A program made the position numbers and the translations under genes. Below are positions 1 through 8,707 of a DNA stretch of 34,338 bases, piece after piece; positions within the stretch are counted from its first letter, which is position 1; each line of letters begins with the position of its first letter. Where the stretch lies: the NCBI GenBank assembly GCA_030604085.1, contig JAUVWP010000006.1:1-34338 (forward strand), written 5' to 3'. This DNA is from Methanosarcinales archaeon. GTDB taxonomy: Archaea; Halobacteriota; Methanosarcinia; Methanosarcinales; Methanogasteraceae. A model generated the notes under the pieces. It was not told the origin of the DNA. It saw only the letters and a list, made by a program, of their open reading frames with translations, and searched no databases.

Positions 1-2
1 AA

Positions 3-919
3 ATGACAAGAGGCATAGATGTTTTGCAAAACGGACCTAAAGAAAGAAAACTGTCAGGTTTGGAAAATAAAAGCTGGTGGAAAATAATCCTTTATTGCAC
101 GAGCTTTTTCTTGATTTTTTTTATTTCAGCAATTGTAGTCAGCCTGCTTACAGGCGGGATACAAGACCCTTCTGCGAGATTTGCTATCAGGGAGATCTTC
201 CTGAGATTGCCCATCACCCTTGTTTTGTTCTGGCTGTTTGCACATTATGTTGTTAAGAAGCCGTTATCCTTCTTTATGATAAGAAAACCTACAAACGAGA
301 TACTGAAGTGGGTTGGTATTGGGTTCGTTTTGCCTTTATCTGTGATTTTAATTTATTTGATATTTGGTAAAATTGAACTTCTTGGTCATGCAGACCCATT
401 ATCCTCTTCTGTAATTATATATCTCATTGTTGCAACAATTTCAATGGCTCTGCGGGCGGAATACTTGAAGAAGTTCTCTTTAAGAAATACATGTTCAGGA
501 TTCTTGAAGAAAAATGGAACACTACAATCGCAATTCTCGGTCCTGCAATACTATTTGGTTCAATTCATCTATTGATGATAGACCGCATTGATTTAGTGAA
601 CGTGATTCTTGTAGTAATTCCCATAACATTAGTCGGTGTTGTGTTTGGTTTAATTGTACATATCACAAGAAATGTCTGGAATGCGGTGGTTGTACACGGT
701 ATCTGGAATCTCTTTCTGGCAGGACGAATCATCAGGGTATCTGCTTTTGAAGATCATCAGTTTAATGCCATTTATCAACTTCAAATAACAAGCGATAACA
801 TATTGTTGACAGGAGGAAGTTTTGGGGTTGAGTCGGCAGTGCCTGCCATCGCAGTTTATCTTACTGCAATTCTTGTGTTGCTACGGTACACGGTAAGGAA
901 ATATTCAAGAGATACTTAA
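3..919 (+). pseudogene. CPBP-family intramembrane protease, frameshifted
   Basis: The two halves lie in different frames. The first (3-~450) holds an N-terminal region with several hydrophobic helices. The second, read from about position 449, begins GGILEEVLFKKYMF, the EE-containing motif 1 of CPBP (Abi/CAAX-type) membrane metalloproteases. It continues with motif 2 (FGSIH, near 560) and motif 3 (VVHGIWN, near 690-710). All expected catalytic Glu and His residues are present, so the ancestral protein was complete and one indel at about 445-458 separates the halves. The start lies 2 nt from the window edge, so a longer N-terminus cannot be excluded. Members cleave or process membrane substrates such as prenylated proteins or bacteriocin-related peptides; the substrate here is unknown. 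The frameshift may be real or a sequencing error. The next gene follows after 16 nt with a strong AGGAGG site. Confidence 0.8.
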
Positions 920-935
920 AAGGAGGAGATATAAG

Positions 936-1548
936 ATGGAGAATAAATTTTTGTTTAATGATAGTATAATCGTCAGGTTTATCAGCCTTTTCGTGATCGG
1001 TGCAATTCTCTTCACAACGGTATGGTATCTGAGTTACCACTTCTTACCCGAAGGTATTTTGCAAGGTAAAACCGGCTCAGCTATTATTGTGGGTTCGGAT
1101 GCAGCACCCACCATGCTTGAAGAATGGGGCACGATTGTGAGGTACAATCTCGGGGTTTTAGTTTTAATCGCCCTGGTCAACCTTATCCGGTATCTGGACC
1201 GCATTCCGCTTGGCTACATAACGCCTCTTGGCATGATTAACCATGTATGCCGTCTTTTTGGGAACGAACTCATTTTCCATCCCTATGGCGGAGCCAATGG
1301 CACCAACATTAGCAGTATTGGGGCGTGGCGGACCTTATGAGATGACCGCCTTCATACTTATGGCAGTTGCAACTTACAACCAGTCTCGTATTGCGCTCAC
1401 AAAAGAAGAAATACACAGCTTGAAAGACATCCACCACATCGATCCGGTTCCACGGATGTCGCTGGAACAATGGGCTGGAGTTGGGCTTGCAATTGCAATG
1501 ATACTCCTTGCCGGATGGCGTGAAGCAACTATGATTATGGCGTTATAG
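936..1548 (+). pseudogene. Polytopic membrane protein (SpoIIM-like topology), frameshifted
   Basis: A strong ribosome-binding site (aaaggagg, 920-927) precedes the ATG at 936. The first frame encodes two hydrophobic helices. It is continuous with the +1 frame starting near 1243, where LGTNSFSIPMAEPMAPTLAV and GGPYEMTAFILMAV follow naturally from LGYITPLGMINH. An indel near 1240-1245 therefore splits one gene of about 200 codons. The pattern of an N-terminal helix, a long loop, paired helices and a 'G-PYE-TA-IL-A' helix resembles SpoIIM/DUF95-like membrane proteins, but I see no diagnostic motif and the family is a guess. It lies just downstream of the broken CPBP gene, probably in one transcript. 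It ends with TAG at 1546-1548. Confidence 0.5.
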
Positions 1549-1567
1549 GACGTGTACATGGAATAGA

Positions 1568-2311
1568 ATGATGAAATCGGAATTAGACAAAGACATCAAA
1601 ACTCTTTTTACAGCTTCGGAAAACGTTTCTGGCAAAGTTTACACTTCAAATCAGATCAAAGACCTGCCCTTGCCAGTCCAGAGGTATTTCAAGTATTCAC
1701 TGAAGGAAAATCAGTCTTATGTGAGTTACGCCAGATTACAGCATGGTGGAGAATTTAAAGCAAGTAAAAATTGGGTATCTATCAAAGGAGAAGAATATTT
1801 CACAGTGAAAAAACCAGGATTTGTCTGGTTTGGGAGAGTTCCGTTATTTTCGGCAAAGGATGTCTATATTGACGGTACGGGAAATCTTAAAGTCAAATTG
1901 TTATCTCTCATAAAAATTGTTGATGCGAAGGGAAGAGAAACCGATCAAGGTGAACTTCTCAGATGGTTAGGTGAAGCCCCTTTGTTTCCTACAGCACTAT
2001 TACCTTCAGAGAATCTAAGATGGGAACCAATAGATAACAATTCTGCAAAAGTGATTTTTACTGATAAAAACCTGACTATTGAAGGTGTATTCTATTTTAA
2101 TGAAGAAGGACAGATCACTCAATTCAAAACAAAAAGATACAAAGATAATACCCTGGAGAACTTCACAGGTTATTGTGGCGACTACAGGACTGTCGATGGT
2201 ATGAAAGTACCTTTCTACTTAGAGGCTACCTGGAATCTTGAATCTGGTGATTTAAGTTATGCAAAATTCAAAATAGTTAGAATTGAATACAACACCCCTT
2301 CAAAATTTTGA
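1568..2311 (+). CDS. DUF6544-like protein
   Basis: An intact protein of 247 residues beginning ATG-ATG (the second ATG at 1571 is equally possible). The N-terminal stretch contains the 'LPLPVQRYFKYSL' signature around residues 33-45, which I associate with the DUF6544 (formerly unnamed) family. The body is rich in beta-strand-like segments (VSIKGEEYFTVKKPGFVWFG; VIFTDKNLTIEGVFYFNEEGQ). There is no signal peptide or clear membrane segment, so it is probably cytosolic or membrane-associated. The biochemical role of the family is unknown to me. It starts 20 nt after the broken membrane protein gene and is probably co-transcribed with it. The ~240 bp after its stop hold no convincing gene, only the operator pair described separately. 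Confidence 0.65.
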   Translation: MMKSELDKDIKTLFTASENVSGKVYTSNQIKDLPLPVQRYFKYSLKENQSYVSYARLQHGGEFKASKNWVSIKGEEYFTVKKPGFVWFGRVPLFSAKDVYIDGTGNLKVKLLSLIKIVDAKGRETDQGELLRWLGEAPLFPTALLPSENLRWEPIDNNSAKVIFTDKNLTIEGVFYFNEEGQITQFKTKRYKDNTLENFTGYCGDYRTVDGMKVPFYLEATWNLESGDLSYAKFKIVRIEYNTPSKF

Positions 2312-2458
2312 TAGCCAGCCCCCGGATTCACTCTTTGTTGCGCTTCCAGTCGGGACTCGTTCTCTAAAGTCTGCACTCCGATTGTCAGCAAGGCGCATTC
2401 CTCCGCACATACCAAAATTTGCATTTTATTGTTAGATATCACTCTCCACCACAATACC

Positions 2459-2474
2459 TTTCGATTAATCGAAA
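2459..2474. promoter_or_regulatory. 16-bp perfect palindrome, operator 1
   Basis: TTTCGATTAATCGAAA is a perfect inverted repeat whose core TCGATTAATCGA recurs at 2515. An AT-rich TATA-like stretch (gtttaagtactattactta) lies just downstream, between the two palindromes. This arrangement is typical of two operator sites flanking an archaeal promoter. It probably controls the operon starting at 2555. The regulator is not identifiable here. Confidence 0.65.
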
Positions 2475-2513
2475 TGTTTAAGTACTATTACTTACACCCA
2501 TACAATCAGACCA

Positions 2514-2527
2514 GTCGATTAATCGAC
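2514..2527. promoter_or_regulatory. 14-bp perfect palindrome, operator 2
   Basis: GTCGATTAATCGAC shares the 12-bp core of the palindrome at 2459. The two centres are 54 bp apart, close to five helical turns, so two dimers could bind the same DNA face or form a loop across the promoter. It ends 13 bp before the AGGAGGT ribosome site of the His-rich gene. Confidence 0.65.
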
Positions 2528-2554
2528 AAGTCTGAACAAAAGGAGGTAAACAAC

Positions 2555-2767
2555 ATGAACAACCACAGCCACCACGACCACAACGAACCACTATATGATG
2601 GACATCCATTCGAGGGGCTCATCGAGAGGGCACTGCTGCATCAGCATCAGCAGGACGAGAGCACCTACACCGCGCAACACAGGTCCGCCATCCCTGCGTA
2701 CCGGATCACAATCGAGCACGGATCGATCCGGATCAGGCAGGAATGCGCTGCCAGCGCGGGGGTGTAG
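2555..2767 (+). CDS. Small His-rich protein of unknown function
   Basis: A 70-residue ORF with a very strong Shine-Dalgarno (AGGAGGT, 2541-2547) seven bases before its ATG, which supports real translation from this start. The N-terminus is packed with histidine and acidic residues (HSHHDHNEP, then HQHQQDE near residue 30), suggesting metal binding. No signal peptide or membrane helix is visible and I do not recognise a family. It ends four bases before the ATG of the surface-protein gene, so the two are probably translationally coupled. It is the first gene behind the paired palindromes. It might be an accessory metal-sensing or binding component of the envelope/transporter operon, but that is inference. 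Confidence 0.6.
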   Translation: MNNHSHHDHNEPLYDGHPFEGLIERALLHQHQQDESTYTAQHRSAIPAYRITIEHGSIRIRQECAASAGV

Positions 2768-2771
2768 TACC

Positions 2772-4001
2772 ATGACCCAAAGCACCGCAAACCGGATACG
2801 ATATCTCTTCATTCTCGCAATACTCGCATCAGCAATCACGATCACCTCTGCCTCTGCGGCAGGAGGCGCGCTTAAGGTAGATATCACGAGATACGAGCCG
2901 TACCCGGCAGAGATCGGGAAGTACGTGGATCTATGGGTGAACGTCGAGAACATGGGCGGCGGCACAGCAGAGGATGTGACGATCGAACTTATGCCAAAAT
3001 ATCCATTCACACTCGACTCGAGCAGCAATGCCTGCCAGAACAAGGGAAGCATCGGGGCAGACTCCTCTGCAATGTATGAATACCGGCTCTTCGTAGCCGC
3101 TGACGCAAAACCCGGAACCCACGAGATCACGATCAGGTATCAGGGCGATGAAGGCACGACATGGTCTGAAAGGGACTTTGAGATCAAGGTGGGCACAGAC
3201 ACCCTCGACAGCAGGGGCACGCTCAAGCTCGAAGCGATAAATATAGACCCGGAGGTGCTTATTCCCGGAGACGAGGGTACTGTGACGATCACGCTCACAA
3301 ACACCGCATCCCAGTACTCAGTAACGATTAACGGTAAGGATTACGATACCAATGCGCAGTTAAAGGAGGTAGAACTCATAGGGTCGGATGGGATCGATGT
3401 TGTGACCGGTTCCTACCAGAATATGGGTGTTCTCGGACCCGGTGACTCAATCGAGATCTCATATAACGTGCGGGTTAGCGATGATGCAACGGATGGAACC
3501 GAGCATCTGAACCTCGCGCTCACTGGAAGTTCTCACACATACAATGCAAAGTGGAACATACCTATCATGGTCGAATCCGCTGGAATTAAGATCATTCCGT
3601 CCAAGCCACTGAAACTCGCCTGTGACGGGGGCAAGATCGAGTTTGACGTCGCAAACACGCACTCAAGCACGTTTACGTCCGTGAGCATCGAACCGCGGTC
3701 AGAAGGCATCACGTTTACGCCTGCCGAGTACTTCATCGGAACAATGGAACCTGACGAACTCTTCACAATCGAGTTCGATTGCGAGGTTACAGGAAATTCA
3801 TCCGATGACGCCGAGCTCCACCTCTATGCAGAGTACCGAAATGGCAACAACCAGCATGAGCGGGTCATCAACAACCGGGTGATCGAGATCGAACCCGTGG
3901 TTCCGGAGGGTAATTCCAGTACTATCATGATCGGTGCAGCGCTGCTTTTGGTGGTCGTTGTTGGCGCAGGCGTCTACCGCAGAAAGAGACGAAAGAACTA
4001 A
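2772..4001 (+). CDS. COG1361-type S-layer-like secreted protein with C-terminal anchor
   Basis: The ATG at 2772 gives a clean signal peptide (hydrophobic residues ~10-29 ending SASA). The same frame is open upstream, but that part overlaps the His-rich gene. The mature part has repeated immunoglobulin-like beta domains with archaeal surface-protein phrasing (LWVNVENMGGGTAEDVTIELMP; 'VTITLTNTASQYSV'). The C-terminus is a single membrane helix (~residues 383-401) followed by RRKRRKN, a classic stop-transfer tail. The protein is about 409 aa. COG1361 proteins are often encoded beside MacB/FtsX permeases in methanogens, and here the permease follows after 28 nt. It is probably an exported, membrane-anchored partner of that transporter. 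Its ligand is unknown. Confidence 0.8.
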   Translation: MTQSTANRIRYLFILAILASAITITSASAAGGALKVDITRYEPYPAEIGKYVDLWVNVENMGGGTAEDVTIELMPKYPFTLDSSSNACQNKGSIGADSSAMYEYRLFVAADAKPGTHEITIRYQGDEGTTWSERDFEIKVGTDTLDSRGTLKLEAINIDPEVLIPGDEGTVTITLTNTASQYSVTINGKDYDTNAQLKEVELIGSDGIDVVTGSYQNMGVLGPGDSIEISYNVRVSDDATDGTEHLNLALTGSSHTYNAKWNIPIMVESAGIKIIPSKPLKLACDGGKIEFDVANTHSSTFTSVSIEPRSEGITFTPAEYFIGTMEPDELFTIEFDCEVTGNSSDDAELHLYAEYRNGNNQHERVINNRVIEIEPVVPEGNSSTIMIGAALLLVVVVGAGVYRRKRRKN

Positions 4002-4029
4002 AATCCAGTCAATCAGGAGCTGATTCACA

Positions 4030-5241
4030 ATGATAAACCCGGCACAATCGGCGCGGATCGCAATCGGCAGCATCACGAGCGCCAAGATGCGATCTGCATT
4101 GACCGCTCTTGGAATCATCATCGGCGTTGCAGCAGTCGTTGCCAACGTCGCGCTCGGCGCAAGCTTTACCCAGTACTTCGCAGACGAGCTTGACTCGATC
4201 GGCACGAACTTCATCATCATTCAAGGAAAGGAAGATAATCTCTTCTTTGATAACGAACTGAAACTGATAAAGAATACCCCGGGCATTGCGAGCGTGTCTC
4301 CTATAATATGGCGATCTGCTGAGGTGAAATACATGTCCGAGTCCAGGATCGCCACTGTCGAGGGAGTTTCTGAAGATTGTTATGAAGTTCGCAACATGAA
4401 TATCGCAGAGGGATCTTTTTTAACAGACAAAGATCGGTACGCGGTAGTTCTTGGATACAATGTTGCAAACGATAAGTTTGACCGGAAGATCGGTCTGCAG
4501 AACTCGATCGATCTAACGTTCCGGCTGGACGACGGGACATCAGTCACCAGGAAATTTAAGGTGAAAGGGATCATTGGGGAGATTAATTTTTTCGGCGATC
4601 CGAGTGGAGCTTCGAATAACGACATCTTAATCCCGATCGATACGATGATTGCGCTAACAGGAGAGAACGACTACAGCGCATTCTTTGCATCAGCATCCAG
4701 CCTCGACACAGTGGAAGAAACCGCAGAAGAGATGGATAAGCGGCTCGCCAGAAACTTCGGAGTCTCCAAGCGTGACATGGACGATAAAGATGCGAAACCG
4801 TACGTGATAACCACGCAGACCGAACTTCTGGAGAAGACGGGCGTTTGGGCTGACGCGATCGGCGCACTCCTGACAGCCGTTGCACTGATCTCGCTTGTCG
4901 TTGGCTCGATCGGGATTGCGAACATCATGCTTGTGACGGTTAACGAGCGGACAAATGAGATCGGGCTGATGAAATCGCTTGGATTCACGAGCAGGGATGT
5001 TCTTTCGCTCTTTGTCGTGGAGTCGGCGGTAATCGGACTCTTCGGCGGAATGCTTGGCTCACTCCTTGGAGTTGTCGGAGCTTACGGCGCAACGAGTATA
5101 ATAGGTCTACCAAACGTATTTCCAGTCTTGCTGATCGTGGTCGGATTCGGTGTCTCTGTCGGGGTCGGTCTGATCGCGGGGGCGTTTCCCGCGTACAAGG
5201 CTGCGAAGATGAATCCGGTGGATGCGCTGCGGCACGAGTGA
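4030..5241 (+). CDS. MacB/FtsX-type ABC transporter permease
   Basis: A 403-residue membrane protein with the MacB layout. The first helix (~residues 19-45, LTALGIIIGVAAVVANVALG) follows a 'SARIAIGSITSAKMRSALTALGI' lead-in typical of the family. A large extracytoplasmic MacB_PCD-like domain (~46-275) comes next. Three C-terminal helices form the FtsX domain, with the conserved 'NIMLVTVNERTNEIGLMKSLGFTSRDV' cytoplasmic motif and the terminal 'PAYKAAKMNPVDALRHE' signature. Such permeases transmit ATP-driven motion to exported substrates or lipoproteins. No ATP-binding subunit is encoded nearby, so one must be supplied from elsewhere if the transporter is active. The stop TGA sits just before the next transcription unit member. 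Confidence 0.9.
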   Translation: MINPAQSARIAIGSITSAKMRSALTALGIIIGVAAVVANVALGASFTQYFADELDSIGTNFIIIQGKEDNLFFDNELKLIKNTPGIASVSPIIWRSAEVKYMSESRIATVEGVSEDCYEVRNMNIAEGSFLTDKDRYAVVLGYNVANDKFDRKIGLQNSIDLTFRLDDGTSVTRKFKVKGIIGEINFFGDPSGASNNDILIPIDTMIALTGENDYSAFFASASSLDTVEETAEEMDKRLARNFGVSKRDMDDKDAKPYVITTQTELLEKTGVWADAIGALLTAVALISLVVGSIGIANIMLVTVNERTNEIGLMKSLGFTSRDVLSLFVVESAVIGLFGGMLGSLLGVVGAYGATSIIGLPNVFPVLLIVVGFGVSVGVGLIAGAFPAYKAAKMNPVDALRHE

Positions 5242-5306
5242 AATATATGAGGATGGTTGAAGAAGCGATGAAACAAGATGAGTACGAAACAGGAGGCGGA
5301 AAAACC

Positions 5307-6356
5307 ATGGACAAAATTGTAAAGAATTTATTGTGCGCTGCAATAATATTATTTGCAGCCATTTCGCTTGCATCTGCAACAGAGGTATTTATATATCCTG
5401 CACATCACCATCTTGGAGATGATTTTAAAGAAGAATTGACCCCGGGAGAACCGGAAGGTCTGGTTTACACCACCACTTTCAATCTGGATTCTCGGGCAGA
5501 TATAACGGGTGCGGAACTCAGATTGACAACTAAAAGCGTTGTCCCATGTCCGACCGATGAATTTTTGGACGAGGTTTACCTGAATGAAATGTGGATCGTG
5601 ACCCTTAACGACCATACCCCGGAACAAACTCCGGATGATGGCGCGATAGATATTGTAATCCCGGTTGATCCAAGCATTTTAAAATCCGGGATAAACACCA
5701 TAAGAATCACATCCGGAGGCGATGCGGAAGGAAGTAATTATGACGACTTTGAGTTTTACAACCTTCAACTAACGATATGGAAATCCGGAGGGGTCCTATC
5801 GGGCAGTGTCGCATACAAAGGCGAACCTGCCAGTTATGTATGGGTCCATATCTATCGTTACGGAACCGAGGAATTAGTGAGCTCTTGCATGACCGATGAA
5901 AACGGCTTTTATTCCATCGAACTCCCAAAGGGTGTTTATGGTGTCAAAGCAGAGCGATATGACAATCTGTATGGCGGTCATGCTTCAGATATCGAAAAGA
6001 TCGTGATTGCGGATTCAGATGTTTCGCTTGACCTGGAAATGTCCGATTTTGGAGGGTGGACAATAATCGTACTTCTTCTGGCACCTGTTGTGGTGTTCGC
6101 CTTGCACGGATTTGCTACTGCAATCACTGTGTACGTATTCACCAGGAAAAGAAAGTTGGCTGTGATCGGGTTCGTACTCGGGACAATAGCAGCGTTTGCT
6201 GTGCTTTTCCTGCTTTACCAGATCGGTGTTTCGGACATGTTAGAACGATGGACTCTGCTGCTATCAGCAGGCATTGTTATCGGTGTAGTTGCGGTTCCGA
6301 TCATCCTGCTTGAGCAAAAGAAACCCGGGGTGGCAGATGAGGTGAAAAGAGTATGA
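5307..6356 (+). CDS. Secreted/membrane protein with carboxypeptidase-regulatory-like domain and C-terminal TM bundle
   Basis: The start at 5307 is preferred over an in-frame GTG at 5238. It has an AGGAGG site (5291-5296) and gives a proper signal peptide (LLCAAIILFAAISLASA). The mature protein has a beta-rich region resembling a jelly-roll (~40-160). A carboxypeptidase D regulatory-like/Ig module follows, starting at GVLSGSVAYKGEPASYVWVH with 'SCMTDENGFYSIELPKGVYGV'. About three membrane helices complete the C-terminal third. It lies 65 nt downstream of the permease and overlaps the next ATG by four bases (ATGA), so it is part of the same operon. It is probably an envelope component working with the transporter; function not recognised. 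Confidence 0.7.
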   Translation: MDKIVKNLLCAAIILFAAISLASATEVFIYPAHHHLGDDFKEELTPGEPEGLVYTTTFNLDSRADITGAELRLTTKSVVPCPTDEFLDEVYLNEMWIVTLNDHTPEQTPDDGAIDIVIPVDPSILKSGINTIRITSGGDAEGSNYDDFEFYNLQLTIWKSGGVLSGSVAYKGEPASYVWVHIYRYGTEELVSSCMTDENGFYSIELPKGVYGVKAERYDNLYGGHASDIEKIVIADSDVSLDLEMSDFGGWTIIVLLLAPVVVFALHGFATAITVYVFTRKRKLAVIGFVLGTIAAFAVLFLLYQIGVSDMLERWTLLLSAGIVIGVVAVPIILLEQKKPGVADEVKRV

Positions 6357-6991
6357 GAACAATCACAAAACTCGGAATCGGAATGCTTGCCGTGATCGTG
6401 CTGCTCTCCTGCGCATGGATGTATCACACCCACAGCCTTTATGAGGAGACGTACAGAAGCGAATACCGCTATGAGGTCACAGTAAGAACTGATTCGGTTC
6501 TGCAGAACGCAACATTTTACGTGCCGCTGCCGGCATCAGAAGATGGATCGAAGATCGGCGAAGAGATCATAGCAAAAAACGCCTCCATACCTGCTGGGTG
6601 GAACTGCGACCTCATCGAAACCGAGCATGGGACGATGTTGAAGATACACGCAGAGGGAATGATTCCTGATCGTTACACCCCTCCTGTGCCATTACCAGAA
6701 GAAGAGTGTGGTCCGGACGCAATTCCCTGCCCGGTTCAGACACATATGGTCAAATGGGTTTCGGTGAGGGTACATGCCGATCACGAGATAAACACAAAAA
6801 ACCCGGCTGGAAACGAGCCAATGCTCTCCCCGAAGTACAACCTTGCCAGTTCGGTCTACAGGATGCCGCATCCCAAAGACCGGACGCCTCCGGCATGTTA
6901 TGAATACGAGAGCCGCATCTATGCGAATTACACAGCATCAGCCGATGCGGAAATATCGATTCACGTTGAACTCACCGGAGAGAACATGTGA
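6353..6991 (+). CDS. Membrane-anchored exported protein, ends at a probable premature TGA
   Basis: The ATG overlaps the previous stop (ATGA). An N-terminal helix (IGMLAVIVLLSCAWMY, residues ~8-23) acts as anchor or signal, and the rest is predicted extracytoplasmic. Two cysteine-bearing loops (EECGPDAIPCPV) are present. The frame closes with TGA at 6989-6991 after 212 residues, but it stays open for 39 more codons to a second TGA at 7109-7111. That stretch (WVYGWSGNKYMDRVGVMLTG, then 'DGWCAASGNLVTGEGRY') looks like a natural C-terminal domain end. Immediately after the TGA is a TGG, so a TGG-to-TGA change in a WW pair would explain it. The family is not recognised. Co-transcribed with the upstream transporter genes. 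Confidence 0.65.
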   Translation: MRTITKLGIGMLAVIVLLSCAWMYHTHSLYEETYRSEYRYEVTVRTDSVLQNATFYVPLPASEDGSKIGEEIIAKNASIPAGWNCDLIETEHGTMLKIHAEGMIPDRYTPPVPLPEEECGPDAIPCPVQTHMVKWVSVRVHADHEINTKNPAGNEPMLSPKYNLASSVYRMPHPKDRTPPACYEYESRIYANYTASADAEISIHVELTGENM

Positions 6992-7196
6992 TGGGTCTAC
7001 GGATGGTCTGGCAACAAGTACATGGATCGGGTCGGCGTGATGCTCACAGGAGCGCAGGACGGATGGTGTGCTGCATCAGGGAATCTTGTCACGGGAGAGG
7101 GCAGGTATTGAGATGCGAGGGGTGAATGTGATCGCCTGCACCGCACCCACCCGCTGACCGGATTGTGCGCGGGAGATGGGGTGCTTGTGAAGGGAT

Positions 7197-8564
7197 TCAA
7201 CCAATCTTCGACCTGAAATCCGAAAGATCCATGACCAGATAACCGGACTGCCTTAGATCCTCTTTTTTATCGATTGATTTCGCTATCAGTCCGAAGTCTT
7301 TCCTGTTCGAGTCCCATGACACGTGCTCTGACTTTTCTTCGAGTTTGCCAAGTTCCCTCTTTGCATCCCTTGGGCTCATATCCTTCCATTTACACTCGAT
7401 AAAGAGAATTTCCCTGCTCTTTTCATTCAATGCCACGAGATCGATCTCCTTGTCACGGTGCCACCACTTCCCGATGCGATCAAAACGATTTGATAGTGGA
7501 ATATAATTGAATAGATCATCCCTCACAAAAATTTCGAATCGTTTGCCAAGATAACTGGATAATTCGTCGTTGCGCAGGATAAATGCCCCTCTTTCCATCC
7601 GCTCCCTGTGTTTGTGAACGAAATTGAACCAGAAATCGAAGAGATTGTCCTTGATCGTATATATGCCCGCCTTTCCACTGCTCACGATCGGTACGGTTCT
7701 CTCGACGAAACCAAGTCGGATCAGGTTATCCAGATACGGATAAATCTTTCTTGCGTCGATTCCAACAGAGTTTGCTATCTCGCCGGGTCTTGTGCTGCCG
7801 TACGCGATCGCGTTTAAGATTGAGAAATATGTCTTCAGTTCTTTGAATTCCTGTGATATTATAAAATATGGCTCCCTGTAGAAATACCCATCCTTTCTGA
7901 AGAACTCAAGTTCTATAAAATCGGTGAACGTTTCATATTCCGCTGCTTTGAGCAGATATTCAGGCACCCCTCCGATTGTCATGTACAGTTTCGCACGATC
8001 CTCAAAGTTCATCCCGGAAAAATCACCGGTAAACGAAAAAGGCAGTTTATCTAGAAGAATGTCCCTGCTCCGCCGCCCATACAGCGGAGAAGACTGTGAT
8101 AGAACCTTCTCACTCATCAGACCGAGAAGGGAACCTGAAAGCACGATAAATATATTTGTATTCGAGAACTTCAGATCCCACAATCGCTGAAGCGTGCTCA
8201 GAATGGTCTTATCGCTCCGTATCATGTATGAAAACTCATCAATCACCAGATAGGTTCGTTTATCAGGAACATTTTTTACAAAATATTCAAATAGTTGATT
8301 CCAATCTTTAATCTCCAGTTGAGCGAGGAGCGGATCTCTGAGATACTCCGCCATCTTCTCTTTCAACTCTTCGATCTGCTGTTTTGGTGTGGAATCGGCA
8401 GCGATGTAGAATACCCCCTCGCGACCTCTGATGAATTCGAGGAGCAGTCGCGTCTTTCCGATCCTGCGCCGCCCGTACAGGACGATCAATCTCGCGCCGC
8501 TGCCCCCCCATTCCCTGTTGAGTAGTTTCAGTTCGGGTTCTCGATTTACGAATGTACTAATCAT
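7197..8564 (-). CDS. Archaeal AAA ATPase with C-terminal DUF234 domain
   Basis: A 455-residue protein. The N-terminus has FVNREPELKLL, the usual opening of archaeal ATPases. Walker A is GRRRIGKT (residues 31-38), Walker B is YLVIDEF (105-111), and an 'LSGSLLG' sensor segment lies near residue 160. A winged-helix region (~260-310) follows. The C-terminus is DUF234, a PD-(D/E)XK nuclease-like fold with 'EIDLVALN' and 'ILFIECKW'. These proteins are common in archaea in many paralogous copies and their cellular role is poorly defined; a mobile or defence link has been suggested. The gene points away from the transporter operon, converging with it, and its start codon lies inside a cluster of GTACTAAT repeats. 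Confidence 0.9.
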   Translation of the reverse strand: MISTFVNREPELKLLNREWGGSGARLIVLYGRRRIGKTRLLLEFIRGREGVFYIAADSTPKQQIEELKEKMAEYLRDPLLAQLEIKDWNQLFEYFVKNVPDKRTYLVIDEFSYMIRSDKTILSTLQRLWDLKFSNTNIFIVLSGSLLGLMSEKVLSQSSPLYGRRSRDILLDKLPFSFTGDFSGMNFEDRAKLYMTIGGVPEYLLKAAEYETFTDFIELEFFRKDGYFYREPYFIISQEFKELKTYFSILNAIAYGSTRPGEIANSVGIDARKIYPYLDNLIRLGFVERTVPIVSSGKAGIYTIKDNLFDFWFNFVHKHRERMERGAFILRNDELSSYLGKRFEIFVRDDLFNYIPLSNRFDRIGKWWHRDKEIDLVALNEKSREILFIECKWKDMSPRDAKRELGKLEEKSEHVSWDSNRKDFGLIAKSIDKKEDLRQSGYLVMDLSDFRSKIG

Positions 8565-8589
8565 AATTAGTACTAATTTGGATTAGTAC
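8553..8589. promoter_or_regulatory. GTACTAAT repeat cluster over the ATPase start
   Basis: GTACTAAT occurs at 8554-8561 and 8570-8577, and inverted (ATTAGTAC) at 8582-8589. The middle copy forms a perfect 14-bp palindrome, AATTAGTACTAATT (8565-8578). The start codon of the ATPase (8562-8564, minus strand) is embedded between the first two copies. Binding here would block transcription or translation initiation, which suggests autoregulation. Confidence 0.55.
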
Positions 8590-8707
8590 TTAACAGTTTT
8601 CATCGGACAATAAGTCAGTCCGGACAGTCATTTGTAGAGGTGCCACATCTCGGGCATTGGCAGACCCTGCATGGGTGGAGAAGTGATCAATGATACTCCA
8701 TTTTTAA

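Noticed and set aside
2257-2454. Small minus-strand frame in the gap after the DUF6544-like gene
   Set aside because: No ribosome site and no protein-like character.
5238-5306. GTG start 23 codons upstream for the 5307 gene
   Set aside because: It would put a charged stretch before the signal peptide, and the AGGAGG site is at 5291.
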